Below, piece after piece: positions 30,649 through 39,980 of a DNA stretch of 64,000 bases. Source of the stretch: CAXMQZ01 sp963719055. GTDB lineage: Bacteria; Acidobacteriota; Thermoanaerobaculia; Multivoradales; JAHEKO01. Every line of letters begins with the position of its first letter. The stretch's first letter is position 1. The notes below the pieces were generated by a model. The model worked only from the letters and a program-made list of their open reading frames with translations, was not told where the DNA came from and ran no database searches. The position numbers and the translations under genes were made by a program. The DNA is taken from contig CAVRAU010000023.1 in the NCBI GenBank assembly GCA_963719055.1, positions 301,760-365,759 on the forward strand, given 5' to 3'.

Positions 30649-31359
30649 ATGAAATTGTCAAGAGCGCCACGCCTCCGACCGCTACGTTGGGCCCTGCCGC
30701 TAATTGGGATTCTCCTGATCGCACCGCGGTCGGCAGCAGCACAGAGCGGAGACCCAGCTCTAGACAGTGCAGCGGCAGGCTGGGACGATGTCTTTCGGAG
30801 AACAGAAATCCCGGAGGTCAGTCCAGGGAACTCTTTCGCGGCCTATTGTGCCGAGCGCCTGGTTCGCGAACAGGGTCTAAAACCGGGGGATTCTGCGATG
30901 GTGCTGGCGATGGGAGACGGCCGCAACGCTCTTTACCTGGCGAACCTAGGACTCCAGGTCACGGGGATCGACATCTCGTCGGTCGGTCTCGAGAAGGCAC
31001 GACAGGCGGCGAGCGAGCGCGGCCTGCAAATCGAGGCCATCCAGGCCGACCTCTTTCAGTACGATCTCGGCGAGGCAGGCTGGGATCTGGTGACCAACGT
31101 CTACTTCAACCCTTCGATTCAGATCTTCGACCGACTCAAGGCTGCGGTTCGACCCGGCGGATTCCTCCTGGTGGAAGGGTACGGATCCGCTTTCACCGGC
31201 CCCGGCCCTGCCCCGGAAACTCGGTACCGACCCAACCAGCTCCTGGCGGAACTCTCGAACTGGCGAATCCTCGAGTACCAGGACGGCGTCTTCCCGAGCG
31301 ACTGGACAGGTGGGCGCCCCGTGCCGGTGGTCCGGATCCTCGCCCAGAGGCCCCGATAA
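30649..31359 (+). CDS. Class I SAM-dependent methyltransferase with a signal peptide
   Basis: An intact 236-codon gene. The N-terminus is a typical signal peptide: basic MKLSRAPRLRPLRW, a hydrophobic core LPLIGILLIAPRSAAA and a likely cut after AAAQS. The mature protein is a class I methyltransferase: motif I AMVLAMGDGRNALYLANLG (glycine loop altered to MGDGRN), VTGIDISSVGLEKAR with the ribose-binding aspartate, and later VRPGGFLLVEGYG. The tellurite-resistance TehB and thiopurine-type methyltransferases have this GDGRNA loop. Export would separate the enzyme from cytoplasmic SAM, which is odd. It is divergent from the phosphatase operon. Confidence 0.85.
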   Translation: MKLSRAPRLRPLRWALPLIGILLIAPRSAAAQSGDPALDSAAAGWDDVFRRTEIPEVSPGNSFAAYCAERLVREQGLKPGDSAMVLAMGDGRNALYLANLGLQVTGIDISSVGLEKARQAASERGLQIEAIQADLFQYDLGEAGWDLVTNVYFNPSIQIFDRLKAAVRPGGFLLVEGYGSAFTGPGPAPETRYRPNQLLAELSNWRILEYQDGVFPSDWTGGRPVPVVRILAQRPR

Positions 31360-31462
31360 AGAGAGCTGCGTTCCGTCAAACGGCCCGTCAACTGAGTTCT
31401 TTTCATCACATCGAAATCGCGAGTGCCAGCCAAATCAGGAGGGTCGCAGCCGGTATGGCTAG

Positions 31463-33175
31463 CTAGGGTACGGTGCTGGACCAGGCGGAGGTGCCACCGG
31501 ACTCGAAGCTGTCAGAGAAGAGGGCTCCTGCAAGGCAATTCGGCATCAGCCCCTGCTCGAAGCAGTGTCTCGCTGGAAGAGCTCCGATTCTGGGAGTCAG
31601 GTCGGAACCGAACGCCGGCCAGCGCAAGTCGCCGAAGAACGACGGTTTTGATGTCAGGTAGTAGGAGTTCGGCAGGTCATGATCCGAAATCGTCGGATCC
31701 CAGACGGTGGATCCCGTGAAGTACTCGAAGTTGCCGTGACGCAGGAGCGTACCTGCGACCTGCGGGTCGTTGCCTGTCGGATCGCAGTCACCATCATTGT
31801 TGTAACCGAGCTTGTATGCGGCCGGTTGGTTGGAGCACGAAACGCCATTCAGCTCGTAGTCGCCGAACAGCCCGGGCTGTCCGAGGACATTGCCGACCGC
31901 CGAGACGTGACGATTCATGAAATGCAGATCCACCGAGATGAGATGCGACGAGCGCGGTGTCAGGTGCTGAGCATCGGCGTGGTTGCGCAACAGGACCAGG
32001 TGGCTGGAGCTGCCGTGGAAGGCGTCCGCCGATATCTGACTGGACTGGTTGCCTTCGACCAGCGTCATGTAGTTGTGGGCACAGTGATTGAGGTTGAGGT
32101 CCGCCATCAGCCAGTCGGTATCCGGCTCGTCGCAATTCCAGGCCTCGTCGGTGTAGTTGTAGGCGACCACATTGCCCGCTCCCAGGCTCTCATTGGAGAT
32201 CGGGTTGTTGAGGTAGTGAGCGACGTTGTTCTCGACCAGGGTGTCCGATGTGCCGTCGGCGATCACGATGCCGTAGGCGATCCCACCCGAGCAATAGTTG
32301 AAGGCGTGATGGACGAACGAATCGCGCACTTCGCAATGGACACAGCGGTTGAGCCAAAAGTGCCGCCCGTACACCCTGTCGCTCTCGACGTTGCGGATCC
32401 AGCAGTTGGCGCACGAGGTCATCTCGATGTTACGACCCTGCCCGACGGGCGCGGCAACGCGGTCGAGCTTCAAGTCCTCGATCCCCGCCCACTCCACGAC
32501 CCAGGTGCTGAGCTCGATGATCTCGGGGACGAAAGCGGGGCTGAAGCCATAGTACAGCGCTGGATCGATCGTCAGTGAGTCGCCCGATCGACCCGTGATC
32601 TTGACCAGCTGCCGCAGGGCCCGGGAGTTGCCATCTCGCCCATTCCACGTGCACCCCCCGTCGTCCACGAACGAGGGATCGTTGAGCTGATCCACGAAGA
32701 CGTACTCGCCCACGCTGAACTCTTCCGGATCCACGACCACGAGGGTGTCAGAGCCCTTGCCGTAGCCGGAAGCAATCTGGGTGACCTCTCCACTGTTGGT
32801 CCAATTGCCTCCGATGTAAATGTCACTGTCGAGCTGGAGCTCGAGGATCGTGGCCGCAGGGCCAGCTCCTCGCAGCGTGATTCCCTTGCGAATCTGGAGC
32901 CGCCCGTCCAAACGATAGGTCCCTGCGGGGACCAACACCACCTGACCCTCCGAGCAGTCATCAATGGCGGCTTGAATGGCAGGGGTCGCGTCAGCCAAGC
33001 CGTCGTTGGGAGCGTTGTAGGGCGGTTGCGTCACGTCGGCGAAGACCTGCGTGCGATGAGGAATGCCACCCTCGACGCCGGGTTCCCACTCAATGGTCCG
33101 ATCTGGAGGGAGAATGGTCGCCAGCAGTTCCGCCACAGACAGCATCAGAACGGAGAATAGGAAGAAGAGCCTCAC
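31463..33175 (-). CDS. Secreted right-handed beta-helix (pectate-lyase-3-like) protein with FESG tail
   Basis: An unbroken 570-codon gene. Signal peptide FFLFSVLMLSVAELLA. Early on, ADATPAIQAAIDDCSEGQVV and LVPAGTYRLDGRLQIRKGIT are the standard opening of Pectate_lyase_3 beta-helices. Many short rungs with Asn and His follow (VRDSFVHHAFNYCSGGIAYG, VENNVAHYLNNP). The fold binds or cleaves polysaccharides, but catalytic residues cannot be assigned. The last residues, LFSDSFESGGTSAWSSTVP, match the tail of the GH9 protein at 33774, suggesting a shared C-terminal signal. Confidence 0.82.
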   Translation of the reverse strand: MRLFFLFSVLMLSVAELLATILPPDRTIEWEPGVEGGIPHRTQVFADVTQPPYNAPNDGLADATPAIQAAIDDCSEGQVVLVPAGTYRLDGRLQIRKGITLRGAGPAATILELQLDSDIYIGGNWTNSGEVTQIASGYGKGSDTLVVVDPEEFSVGEYVFVDQLNDPSFVDDGGCTWNGRDGNSRALRQLVKITGRSGDSLTIDPALYYGFSPAFVPEIIELSTWVVEWAGIEDLKLDRVAAPVGQGRNIEMTSCANCWIRNVESDRVYGRHFWLNRCVHCEVRDSFVHHAFNYCSGGIAYGIVIADGTSDTLVENNVAHYLNNPISNESLGAGNVVAYNYTDEAWNCDEPDTDWLMADLNLNHCAHNYMTLVEGNQSSQISADAFHGSSSHLVLLRNHADAQHLTPRSSHLISVDLHFMNRHVSAVGNVLGQPGLFGDYELNGVSCSNQPAAYKLGYNNDGDCDPTGNDPQVAGTLLRHGNFEYFTGSTVWDPTISDHDLPNSYYLTSKPSFFGDLRWPAFGSDLTPRIGALPARHCFEQGLMPNCLAGALFSDSFESGGTSAWSSTVP

Positions 33176-33380
33176 CCGTCCAACCTAAACCTATCTGGAT
33201 CGAGTCTCTGTGACCTCTCTCACTGACCCGGCCAAGCCTGCGGCGCCGCAACGCTTCAACCTAAACCCCAAACTGACTCAGATGATGATCGAGACGTTTT
33301 GTACATGCCCCACCCCTTCTCTTCTGCAGTCATCACACCAAAAGAAGGATGCACCCTGGACAAACCCTCTTCTTCCTTGA

Positions 33381-33668
33381 ATTGAGTCAAGGCACCGAGC
33401 CAACGACGTGCAGCTCGTCGTGACGCTGATATTCGTCGGCATCGCCGTCGGTCAACTCGCCTATGGACCGCTCTCAGACAGCACCGGGCGAAAACCCGGG
33501 GTGGTCGGCGCACTCTCTTTGCTCATTTCGATCGCTGGCGGAGGTCTGATCGGACAAGCCCATGATGCCACTGTCCTGCCTCTAGTCGCCGGCTTCGGCG
33601 TCCTCGGCTTCGCCGCGCTTGCCGCGATGCGCTGGACGGAATCGGGGCTAGAGCCTCACTCTCAATGA
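33381..33668 (+). pseudogene. Internally deleted MFS transporter (Bcr/CflA-like) relic
   Basis: The open frame from 33381 reads ANDVQLVVTLIFVGIAVGQL and AYGPLSDSTGRKP. That is the second helix and the conserved loop-2 motif of Bcr/CflA drug-efflux MFS proteins. It then jumps directly to LSLLISIAGGGLIGQ, VLPLVAGFGVLGFAALAAMR and WTE, which resembles the last helices of the same family. Roughly ten helices between are missing, with no frame change at the junction. It cannot be a working transporter. Confidence 0.65.
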
Positions 33669-33725
33669 GCTCTCCACCTCTGCAAACGTGACCTAGTGCT
33701 TCATTGCAGAGACCCCCTCCATCGG

Positions 33726-33752
33726 GTATACAGGGATCCAACCCTGTGTATC
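33726..33752. promoter_or_regulatory. Imperfect inverted repeat upstream of the GH9 gene
   Basis: GTATACAGGG-ATCCAA-CCCTGTGTATC forms an imperfect palindrome whose CAGGG/CCCTG and ATA/TAT arms pair. It ends 22 bases before the GH9 start codon, where an operator would act. No regulator can be named from sequence. Confidence 0.4.
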
Positions 33753-33773
33753 AATCCTGGGTTGTGATGGATC

Positions 33774-35651
33774 ATGGTTGCTCGACGTCTGAATCTGACG
33801 ATCCTCGCGGTGATGCTGGCGGCGCGGGCCGAGGCGGCCCAGATCAGCCACAGCATCAAGCTCGACCATTTTGGCTACCGTCCAGGCGACGCCAAGACTG
33901 CGGTCTTCAGCGCCGACCCAGGCGCCACGGTGGAGGTGCGGGACATCAACGACACCGTGGTGATGACGATACCTACAGACGGTGGCTCCATCACTGCCAT
34001 GGGCGAGGACGGGACACCTTCCGGCGACACGGTGTGGTGGGTGGATTTCTCCCCTCTCGGTACTCCCGGTACCTACCGGCTGTACTGTCCGTCACTCGGT
34101 GGCCAGTCCTACGACTTCACGATCGCCGATGAGGTCTACCGTCAGGCCATGCGCACGGCCCTCAAGACCTTCTACCTCCAGCGCTGCAACACTGCCAAGA
34201 GCCCGGAACACGCGGGCGCGTGGGCGGATGCCGCCGCCTGTCATATGACCGATGTCGCCGTCGGACCGGCGGCCGGCCACGCCGATCACGGCAACCTCGA
34301 TCTCACCGGCGGCTGGCACGACGCGGGCGACTACAACAAGTACGTCTGGTCGGCCACCTCCACCGCGGTGCTGCACCTGCTCCGGGCGTGGGAGGAAAAC
34401 CCCGGCGTGTTTCGCGACGGCGATCTCCAGATCCCGGAGAGCGGCAACGGCATTCCGGACATCATCGACGAGGTCGCCTATGAGCTCGATTGGCTGCTGA
34501 AGATGCAGCTGCCGAACGGTTCGGTCCTGTCGCAGCTGCACGTCGACGGTTGGGCGTCGGAGAGCCCGCCGAGCGCCGATCCCAACGTCCGGTACTACCA
34601 AGATCCCAATCTCGAGTCGGGCGCGATCTTCGCCGGAACCAGTGCCCTGGCCGCGCGCGTTTTCGCCAATTTGGGGATGACCACCACGGCCGACGAACTT
34701 CGTGCCGCGGCCCTGGCTGCCTGGTCTTGGCTGCAATCCCAGGGTGACAGTGACCCCAAGGTCTGGGCGGCCGCAGAGATCTTTCGCCTCGACCCGGACC
34801 AGACCGGTGCCGGGAACTACGTGAATACCTACTACCCCGAAAACTGGAATGGAAGGTTCTTCAACGTCTTGGCCTACGACACCCAGGCGGCACTGACCTA
34901 CGTTCAGACCAACGCGGCGAAACCGGAGGTAGTAAGCAACATGATGGCGTCGATCGGCGCGCAGGTCGACTACATCTTTTCGACCAACGACCTCTACAGA
35001 AACGGCATGCCCGACTGGTCGTACCATTGGGGCTCGAACGCCATGCGCGCCGGATACGGTGTCTTCCTGGCGCTGGCCGCCCGCCTCGGCGCCACCGGTT
35101 CCCACAGCGCCGCTGATTGCCGCGCCCACGCGCTCGATTTTCTTCACTTCTTCCACGGCCAGAATCCACTGAACATGGTTTTCCTCACCAACATGTCGTC
35201 CCTGGGAGGGGAGCACTCTTCCTACCAGCTCTACCACGCCTGGTTCGGAGCCTCGGAAAGCGCCTCCTCGTCGGCCGCGTATATCGGCAAACCGCCCGCA
35301 GTGGTGGAACCAGGCTATCCCTATTTCCAGGGAACCGACAACCATGGCATCAGCGATGACAAGAGCTCGACCCTCGGACCGGCGCCGGGCTTCGTCCCCG
35401 GCGGTCCCAACGCGGCCTACTCGGGCACCGCCGTCCCACCCAGCGGCGCAACGTACCTCAACCGCTACTACCGGGACTGGTGCGACCAGACCGTGTGGAC
35501 GGCTGTGACTTGGGAGATCACCGAAAACTCCATCGGTTACCAGGGCCCCTACGTGGCGCTCGCGGCCGCTTTCGTGCCACCGACCCTCGAGGTGTTTGCC
35601 GACGGGTTCGAATCGGGCAATACGAACACGTGGTCAAGCACCGTGGAATGA
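33774..35651 (+). CDS. Secreted glycoside hydrolase family 9 (endoglucanase-type) with FESG tail
   Basis: A complete 625-codon gene; the start ATGGTTGCTCG follows a weak site. A short signal (LTILAVMLAARAEA) leads into an N-terminal CelD_N Ig-like domain (LDHFGYRPGDAKTAVFSAD). The (alpha/alpha)6 GH9 barrel contains the nucleophile region LTGGWHDAGDYNKYVWS and the general-acid region TWEITENSIGYQGPYV near the end. The two aspartates of DAGD and the glutamate of ENS are the expected catalytic set. GH9 enzymes cleave beta-1,4-glucans. The C-terminus is VFADGFESGNTNTWSSTVE, almost identical in pattern to the tail of the neighbouring beta-helix protein. Confidence 0.93.
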   Translation: MVARRLNLTILAVMLAARAEAAQISHSIKLDHFGYRPGDAKTAVFSADPGATVEVRDINDTVVMTIPTDGGSITAMGEDGTPSGDTVWWVDFSPLGTPGTYRLYCPSLGGQSYDFTIADEVYRQAMRTALKTFYLQRCNTAKSPEHAGAWADAAACHMTDVAVGPAAGHADHGNLDLTGGWHDAGDYNKYVWSATSTAVLHLLRAWEENPGVFRDGDLQIPESGNGIPDIIDEVAYELDWLLKMQLPNGSVLSQLHVDGWASESPPSADPNVRYYQDPNLESGAIFAGTSALAARVFANLGMTTTADELRAAALAAWSWLQSQGDSDPKVWAAAEIFRLDPDQTGAGNYVNTYYPENWNGRFFNVLAYDTQAALTYVQTNAAKPEVVSNMMASIGAQVDYIFSTNDLYRNGMPDWSYHWGSNAMRAGYGVFLALAARLGATGSHSAADCRAHALDFLHFFHGQNPLNMVFLTNMSSLGGEHSSYQLYHAWFGASESASSSAAYIGKPPAVVEPGYPYFQGTDNHGISDDKSSTLGPAPGFVPGGPNAAYSGTAVPPSGATYLNRYYRDWCDQTVWTAVTWEITENSIGYQGPYVALAAAFVPPTLEVFADGFESGNTNTWSSTVE

Positions 35652-35770
35652 CAACGGTCGAACGTTGGGGGCGGCCTCACGTTCTAAAGCCGACAGGATT
35701 CGGGGCTCAAGTCAATCGACAAGCAGACCCAGTCACTATGCAGAGTCGGTAGGATCAGGAGATCGGATTG

Positions 35771-36454
35771 ATGAAGACCTTGCGTGGCATCGTGGCAGTC
35801 GTGGTTGGATACGTCCTCTTCGCGGGCGCCAGCATGTTCGTGCTGCGATCTGGTCTCTTCATGATGTCGCCCTGGCGCCTCATGGTTGTCGTGGTGCTGG
35901 TAGCCCTGGCTCTGATCGGTCTGGTCGTCGGCTCGATCGCCAGGCTCATTGCCGGTGAGCAGCGAAGGCTTGTCAGCTATCTGCTGGCAGGTCTGGTGGC
36001 TCTGGTCACGCTCGTCAGTCTAATCGAGCGCTCTGGTGTCGAACCGACCTGGTACAAGCTGGGTACGCTGGTATTGATCGTACCCGCCATCCTGCTGATG
36101 GGCCTGCGAGGCCCTTCACCACCGACCGGAGCCACCGATGAGAAGAGCACCATCGCACTCAGAACCCGGGACCGCTGGGTGTTCGGATTGCTTTTGCCGC
36201 TGGTCATTCTCTTCGTCGGCATGCTGGGAATCGCGAGTCTCGACTCCAGGGCTGGGGCTGCCGAGTTCGCAGGGCTAGGCGTCTTCTTCATGCTGCTCTT
36301 TTCGCTTCCCTTCGTTCTCGTGATCAACCCACTTCTGATCTTCGGGAATGTCGAGTCACGCAAGGCCTGTTTCTGGCGAGGCATGATCCTGCCGGCTGTC
36401 GTTTTCCTCGCGGCGATCGTCTATCAGTCCGGTCTCTGGGATCGGCTGACCTGA
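35771..36454 (+). CDS. Multi-helix membrane protein of unknown function
   Basis: ATG at 35771 (a TTG lies just before) after GGATCAGGAGATCGG. The 227-residue product has about six hydrophobic helices: IVAVVVGYVLFAGASMFVL, LMVVVVLVALALIGLVVGSI, LVSYLLAGLVALVTLVSLI, LGTLVLIVPAILLMGL, VFGLLLPLVILFVGMLGIAS and two at the end. There are no motifs that I recognise. Neighbours give no functional hint. Confidence 0.7.
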   Translation: MKTLRGIVAVVVGYVLFAGASMFVLRSGLFMMSPWRLMVVVVLVALALIGLVVGSIARLIAGEQRRLVSYLLAGLVALVTLVSLIERSGVEPTWYKLGTLVLIVPAILLMGLRGPSPPTGATDEKSTIALRTRDRWVFGLLLPLVILFVGMLGIASLDSRAGAAEFAGLGVFFMLLFSLPFVLVINPLLIFGNVESRKACFWRGMILPAVVFLAAIVYQSGLWDRLT

Positions 36455-36485
36455 TCGAATCCCTCTCTACCGGCTGTCTCGAAAC

Positions 36486-36503
36486 AAGGCCGAGCAGGGC
36501 CTT
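36486..36503. terminator. Possible terminator hairpin between convergent genes
   Basis: AAGGCC-GAGCAG-GGCCTT forms a 6-bp stem with a 6-base loop between the convergent membrane-protein and MFS genes. No T-run follows, so support is positional only. Confidence 0.3.
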
Positions 36504-36539
36504 CAGCAGTCGCCACCCAAGGGGGCCCCTGCGGATTGA

Positions 36540-37964
36540 CTAGGTGGCAGCTTCGGCCTGCATCGCCTTGTTGAGAGCCGCCGCTTCGGCGCTCGGCAAC
36601 TCGAGGCCATGCGAATCAGGCCCGCGATCCGCGACCTTCAGACGGATGGCGAAGAAGACAGCGAAGAGCCCGAAACCGGCAAAGGTCAACATGGTGACGG
36701 TGTAGTCGTAGACTCCGGTTCCCGCCTGCAGAGCCTCGACGGTGACGTCAGGGTTCGACTTGTCGAGAACCCGGCCGGCGATGAGCGCCATGGCCCACCA
36801 CCATAGATTCTGCATCCAGGTCATCAGTCCATAGGCGGTTCCGAGACGTTTCTCCTCGACAATCAGCGCAACGGCCGGCCACATGGCGGAGGGCACCAGT
36901 GAGAAGGCGATGCCGAACATCGGCACCAGCAACCAGGGCGTCATGTAGGTCAAGGCGAAGCCGAGGTGAGAGACGACCAGGAGAACCGAACCGCCGATCA
37001 TCAGCGTCGCCCGCAGACCCTTCCGGTCCACAAAAGCGCCGAAGATGATGGTGAACACCGCGGCCCCCCAGGGGATGAGGGACGTGAAGTCCCCGGCCGC
37101 GATATCGCCATAGCCGTACCTGTGCTTGAGCATGTCGGCCAGGTAGTCCTGGAACGGGAAGACGATGGCGTAGAACGTCGCGCACAGCAGCATGATGTAG
37201 AGATAGGACTTGTTGGCAAACAGCGACAGCACGTCCTTGATGTGGAACTCTTCGTCGGCAGCGAGCTTGGCCGCATCGCCACCGCCGCGCCCTTTCTCGT
37301 CCCGGTAGTCCACGGCCATATAGATGAGGAAGAGAATCACGCTCGAGATCATCACGACCGCACCGAGCCACAGGGATGTATGGAAACTGAATCGCTCGGC
37401 GATCCTCGGCGACATGGACATCCCCAGGGCGCTGCCCACCCGAGCGAGACCCAGATTGAGACCAAAGGCCAGGGCCAGTTCCTTACCCATGAACCACTTG
37501 GCCAGCACCTTGTTGAGCATGACGATCTGGGTCTCGGCACCGAGACCGAAGAGCAGCCGGCCGAACATCATCATCTTGAGCTCGGGCGAATAGTCGGGCA
37601 GGAACGAACTCATGAACCCGTAGCCGAAGCCACCGACCCGGAAGGCGTCGCTCACCCCGTAGGCGGTGACGATGCCGCCCAGTGCGCAGAGCAGTGTGAA
37701 GACGAAGCCGGTCTTGCGGATGCCAAACCGGTCCAGGAAGATCCCTCCCAGCAGCGCCATGAAGAGAAATGTGTTCGGGACGTTGTAGAAGTTCCGAATG
37801 AGCCCCCACTGGGTGGAGGAGGCCCCGAGCTCGGTCTGCAGCGTCCCCTTGAGCGTCGAGAAACAGTCATAGAGGTAGTAGTTGGCAAAGATGACGAGGC
37901 TCATCAAGACCAGGACGACCCAGCGGGTCGCACCGCGGCTCTCTTCCGTATTCGAATCACTCAA
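36540..37964 (-). CDS. MFS transporter
   Basis: The start is probably TTG at 37964, after GGAGAGGAGCCCGAA. The 474-residue protein has twelve predicted helices in two halves. The first half has the loop GGIFLDRFGIRKTGFVFTLL, the typical MFS loop-2 (GxxxDRxGxRk). The second half has IIFGAFVDRKGLRATLMIG in the matching place. The opening TRWVVLVLMSLVIFANYYLY resembles nitrate/oxalate or MFSD1-like transporters. The substrate cannot be deduced. It is divergent from the beta-propeller gene at 38258. Confidence 0.9.
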   Translation of the reverse strand: MSDSNTEESRGATRWVVLVLMSLVIFANYYLYDCFSTLKGTLQTELGASSTQWGLIRNFYNVPNTFLFMALLGGIFLDRFGIRKTGFVFTLLCALGGIVTAYGVSDAFRVGGFGYGFMSSFLPDYSPELKMMMFGRLLFGLGAETQIVMLNKVLAKWFMGKELALAFGLNLGLARVGSALGMSMSPRIAERFSFHTSLWLGAVVMISSVILFLIYMAVDYRDEKGRGGGDAAKLAADEEFHIKDVLSLFANKSYLYIMLLCATFYAIVFPFQDYLADMLKHRYGYGDIAAGDFTSLIPWGAAVFTIIFGAFVDRKGLRATLMIGGSVLLVVSHLGFALTYMTPWLLVPMFGIAFSLVPSAMWPAVALIVEEKRLGTAYGLMTWMQNLWWWAMALIAGRVLDKSNPDVTVEALQAGTGVYDYTVTMLTFAGFGLFAVFFAIRLKVADRGPDSHGLELPSAEAAALNKAMQAEAAT

Positions 37965-38004
37965 TTCGGGCTCCTCTCCTCAGGGGCCTGGGAAGGATAC
38001 ACGA

Positions 38005-38190
38005 GGTGAGGAGAATCGCTCCGAATCGAGACGCGATCCACCCGACAGATCGATGAAGGCGGTCTTCCTGGAGGCGATGTCATGGCTCTGGTCCAGATGT
38101 AGTGGCAGCATGCGCGCGGAAGTGTGGCGGTCAGTCCAGAGGTCAGCCGCCGTGTAGCGCGCCAAGGCCGGGTGAAACACGGGCGGGCCC
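38005..38190 (-). pseudogene. N-terminal relic of a class I SAM-dependent methyltransferase
   Basis: In the divergent gap between the MFS and propeller genes, the minus strand reads GGPPVFHPALARYTAADLW, then TDRHTSARMLPLHLDQSHDI and ASRKTAFIDLSGG. This resembles the pattern W-T-D-x-H-I-S-x-x-M-L-x-x-H-L found at the start of many small methyltransferases (before the AdoMet motif). The frame has no methyltransferase core after it. I take it as a leftover gene start. The match is from memory and should be searched. Confidence 0.4.
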
Positions 38191-38257
38191 CCAAGGACCC
38201 GAAACCCAGACGATCGGCTAGTATGTGGTCCTAAGTCCAATCCGAAGTGGAGGCAGC

Positions 38258-39980
38258 ATGAGTTCGATTTCTTCCAAGTCCGAGCCGTCTCGGTTGCGTC
38301 TCTGGCCAGCACTCATCCTGCTGGCCGCGCTCTGGGGCCTGAAGTACCTTCCTTTGCTGTTCGCCGAACCGCCCCTGTCTGTCTTCATGGTCGCTTTCTT
38401 CGGGCCGGCGGTCTGTGTGCTGCTGATCGTCGTCTGGTGGGTGGCCGGGAGCCGGGCGACCTGGCGCGAGAAGCTCGTCGGTGTCGGCGGGCTGGTGCTG
38501 ATCTTCCTCTTGACCCTGCTGCTCGTGCACCCGACGATGCGGGGCTTTCCGATCGTCTCCACGTTGCTTCCGTGGGGAATCACCGCCTACGTGTTGGGCC
38601 TCATCGCCAGTCGTTGGTTGACTACGCTGCCGCGCATCTCGGTGGCGCTTTTGGCGGCGACGGTTGCTTTCGGTTTCTGGACCCTCGTGCGAATGGATGG
38701 GGTCTGGGGTGATTTTCAGGCCGAGCGCGCTTGGCGCTGGGCAGCAGACGGCCGAGGAGCGGTTCCTCGCCGACCGGACGTCAACCTCCCGCGGCGCAGC
38801 CGTTGTCGAGGAGATGGCCGAGGCCGAGTGGCCCGGCTTCCGGGGTCCAGGGCGGAATGCCGTGGTGCCCGGGCTGGCCTTGGCCGAGGACTGGAGTGCG
38901 CGCCCGCCGCGCGAGCTGTGGCGCATCAGTGTCGGTCCGGGCTGGTCGTCCTTTGCCGTCGCGGGCAGGCGCCTGTTCACCCAGGAGCAACGCGGCGAAT
39001 CTGAGGTAGTGGTCGCATACGACGCGGAGACCGGTGCCGAGCTGTGGGCGCACGCGTACCCATCGCGCTTCTTCGAGGCGATGGGAGGCGTCGGTCCACG
39101 GGCGACGCCGACGCTCGCCGGCGGCATGCTCTTCACACTCGGAGCGGAGGGCCTGCTGCACCGTCTCAATCCGGCAACAGGCGAGGTTGTCTGGCAAGCT
39201 GATCTGCGAAAGGACGCCGAGCGCGAGCCGCCGACCTGGGGATTCTCTTCCTCGCCGCTGGTCGTCGACGGGGTCGTCATCGTCTATGCCGGCGGAGAGG
39301 GTGACCGAGGCGTTCTCGCCTACGGGATCGACGACGGCCAGGTGCGCTGGGGCGCCCCCGCCGGCGGTCATAGCTACAGTTCACCGCAACTGTCGGAGGT
39401 CGCGGGCCAGCGCCTGGTGGCGCAGGTGACCGACGCCGGACTCGCCCTTCTCGATCCCGACGATGGCTCCCTCGCGTGGCGGCACGATTGGCAGCACAAC
39501 AGCTACCGGGTCCTGCAGCCGCTGCTGATGGGCGAGTCCACTCTGCTGATGAGCACGGACTTCAGCGGCACGCGTCGCCTCGACCTGCGCCGAGAGGGTG
39601 ACGGCCTGGTGGCGGACGTGCGCTGGACCTCCCTGGCGATGAAGTCCGGATTCAACGACTACGTCGCCCACGAGGGTTTCCTGTACGGCTTCGATCCGAA
39701 CATCCTCGCCTGCGTCGACTTGGAGACTGGTGAGCGGAAGTGGAAGGGAGGCCGCTACGGCAACGGGCAGCTGCTCCTGTTGCCCGACGCCGACCAACTG
39801 CTCGTGATGGCCGAGAAGGGTGACGTAGCGTTGCTTCGTGCCAACCCGGAGCGCCTCGAGGAGCTCACCCGCCTCAAGGTGCTCGACGCCAAGACCTGGA
39901 ACCACCCCGTGCTGGTTGGCGATCGCCTGTATGTGCGCAACGCCGAAGAAGCGGTGGCGTTGGCGATGCCGCTGGACTGA
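38258..39980 (+). CDS. Membrane-anchored PQQ-like beta-propeller protein (one frameshift)
   Basis: ATG at 38258 follows AGTGGAGGCAGC. The first ~160 residues contain four membrane helices (LWPALILLAALWGLKYLPLL, VAFFGPAVCVLLIVVWWVAG, VGGLVLIFLLTLLLV, LLAATVAFGFWTLV). A frame change near 38730-38745 links them to a large exported domain. That domain starts EAEWPGFRGPGRNAVVPGLA, the usual opening of PQQ-like quinoprotein propellers. Blades such as VVAYDAETGAELWAHAYPS, HRLNPATGEVVWQADL and CVDLETGERKWKGG follow. Membrane-helix plus propeller proteins are frequent in Acidobacteria and Planctomycetes; function is not established. Confidence 0.82.

Noticed and set aside
31679..32578. 299-codon plus-strand frame opposite the beta-helix gene
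   Set aside because: Antisense shadow; the minus frame has signal peptide, fold motifs and the FESG tail.
34092..35345. 417-codon minus-strand open frame opposite the GH9 gene
   Set aside because: Shadow of the GH9 reading frame; no signal, motif or ribosome site.
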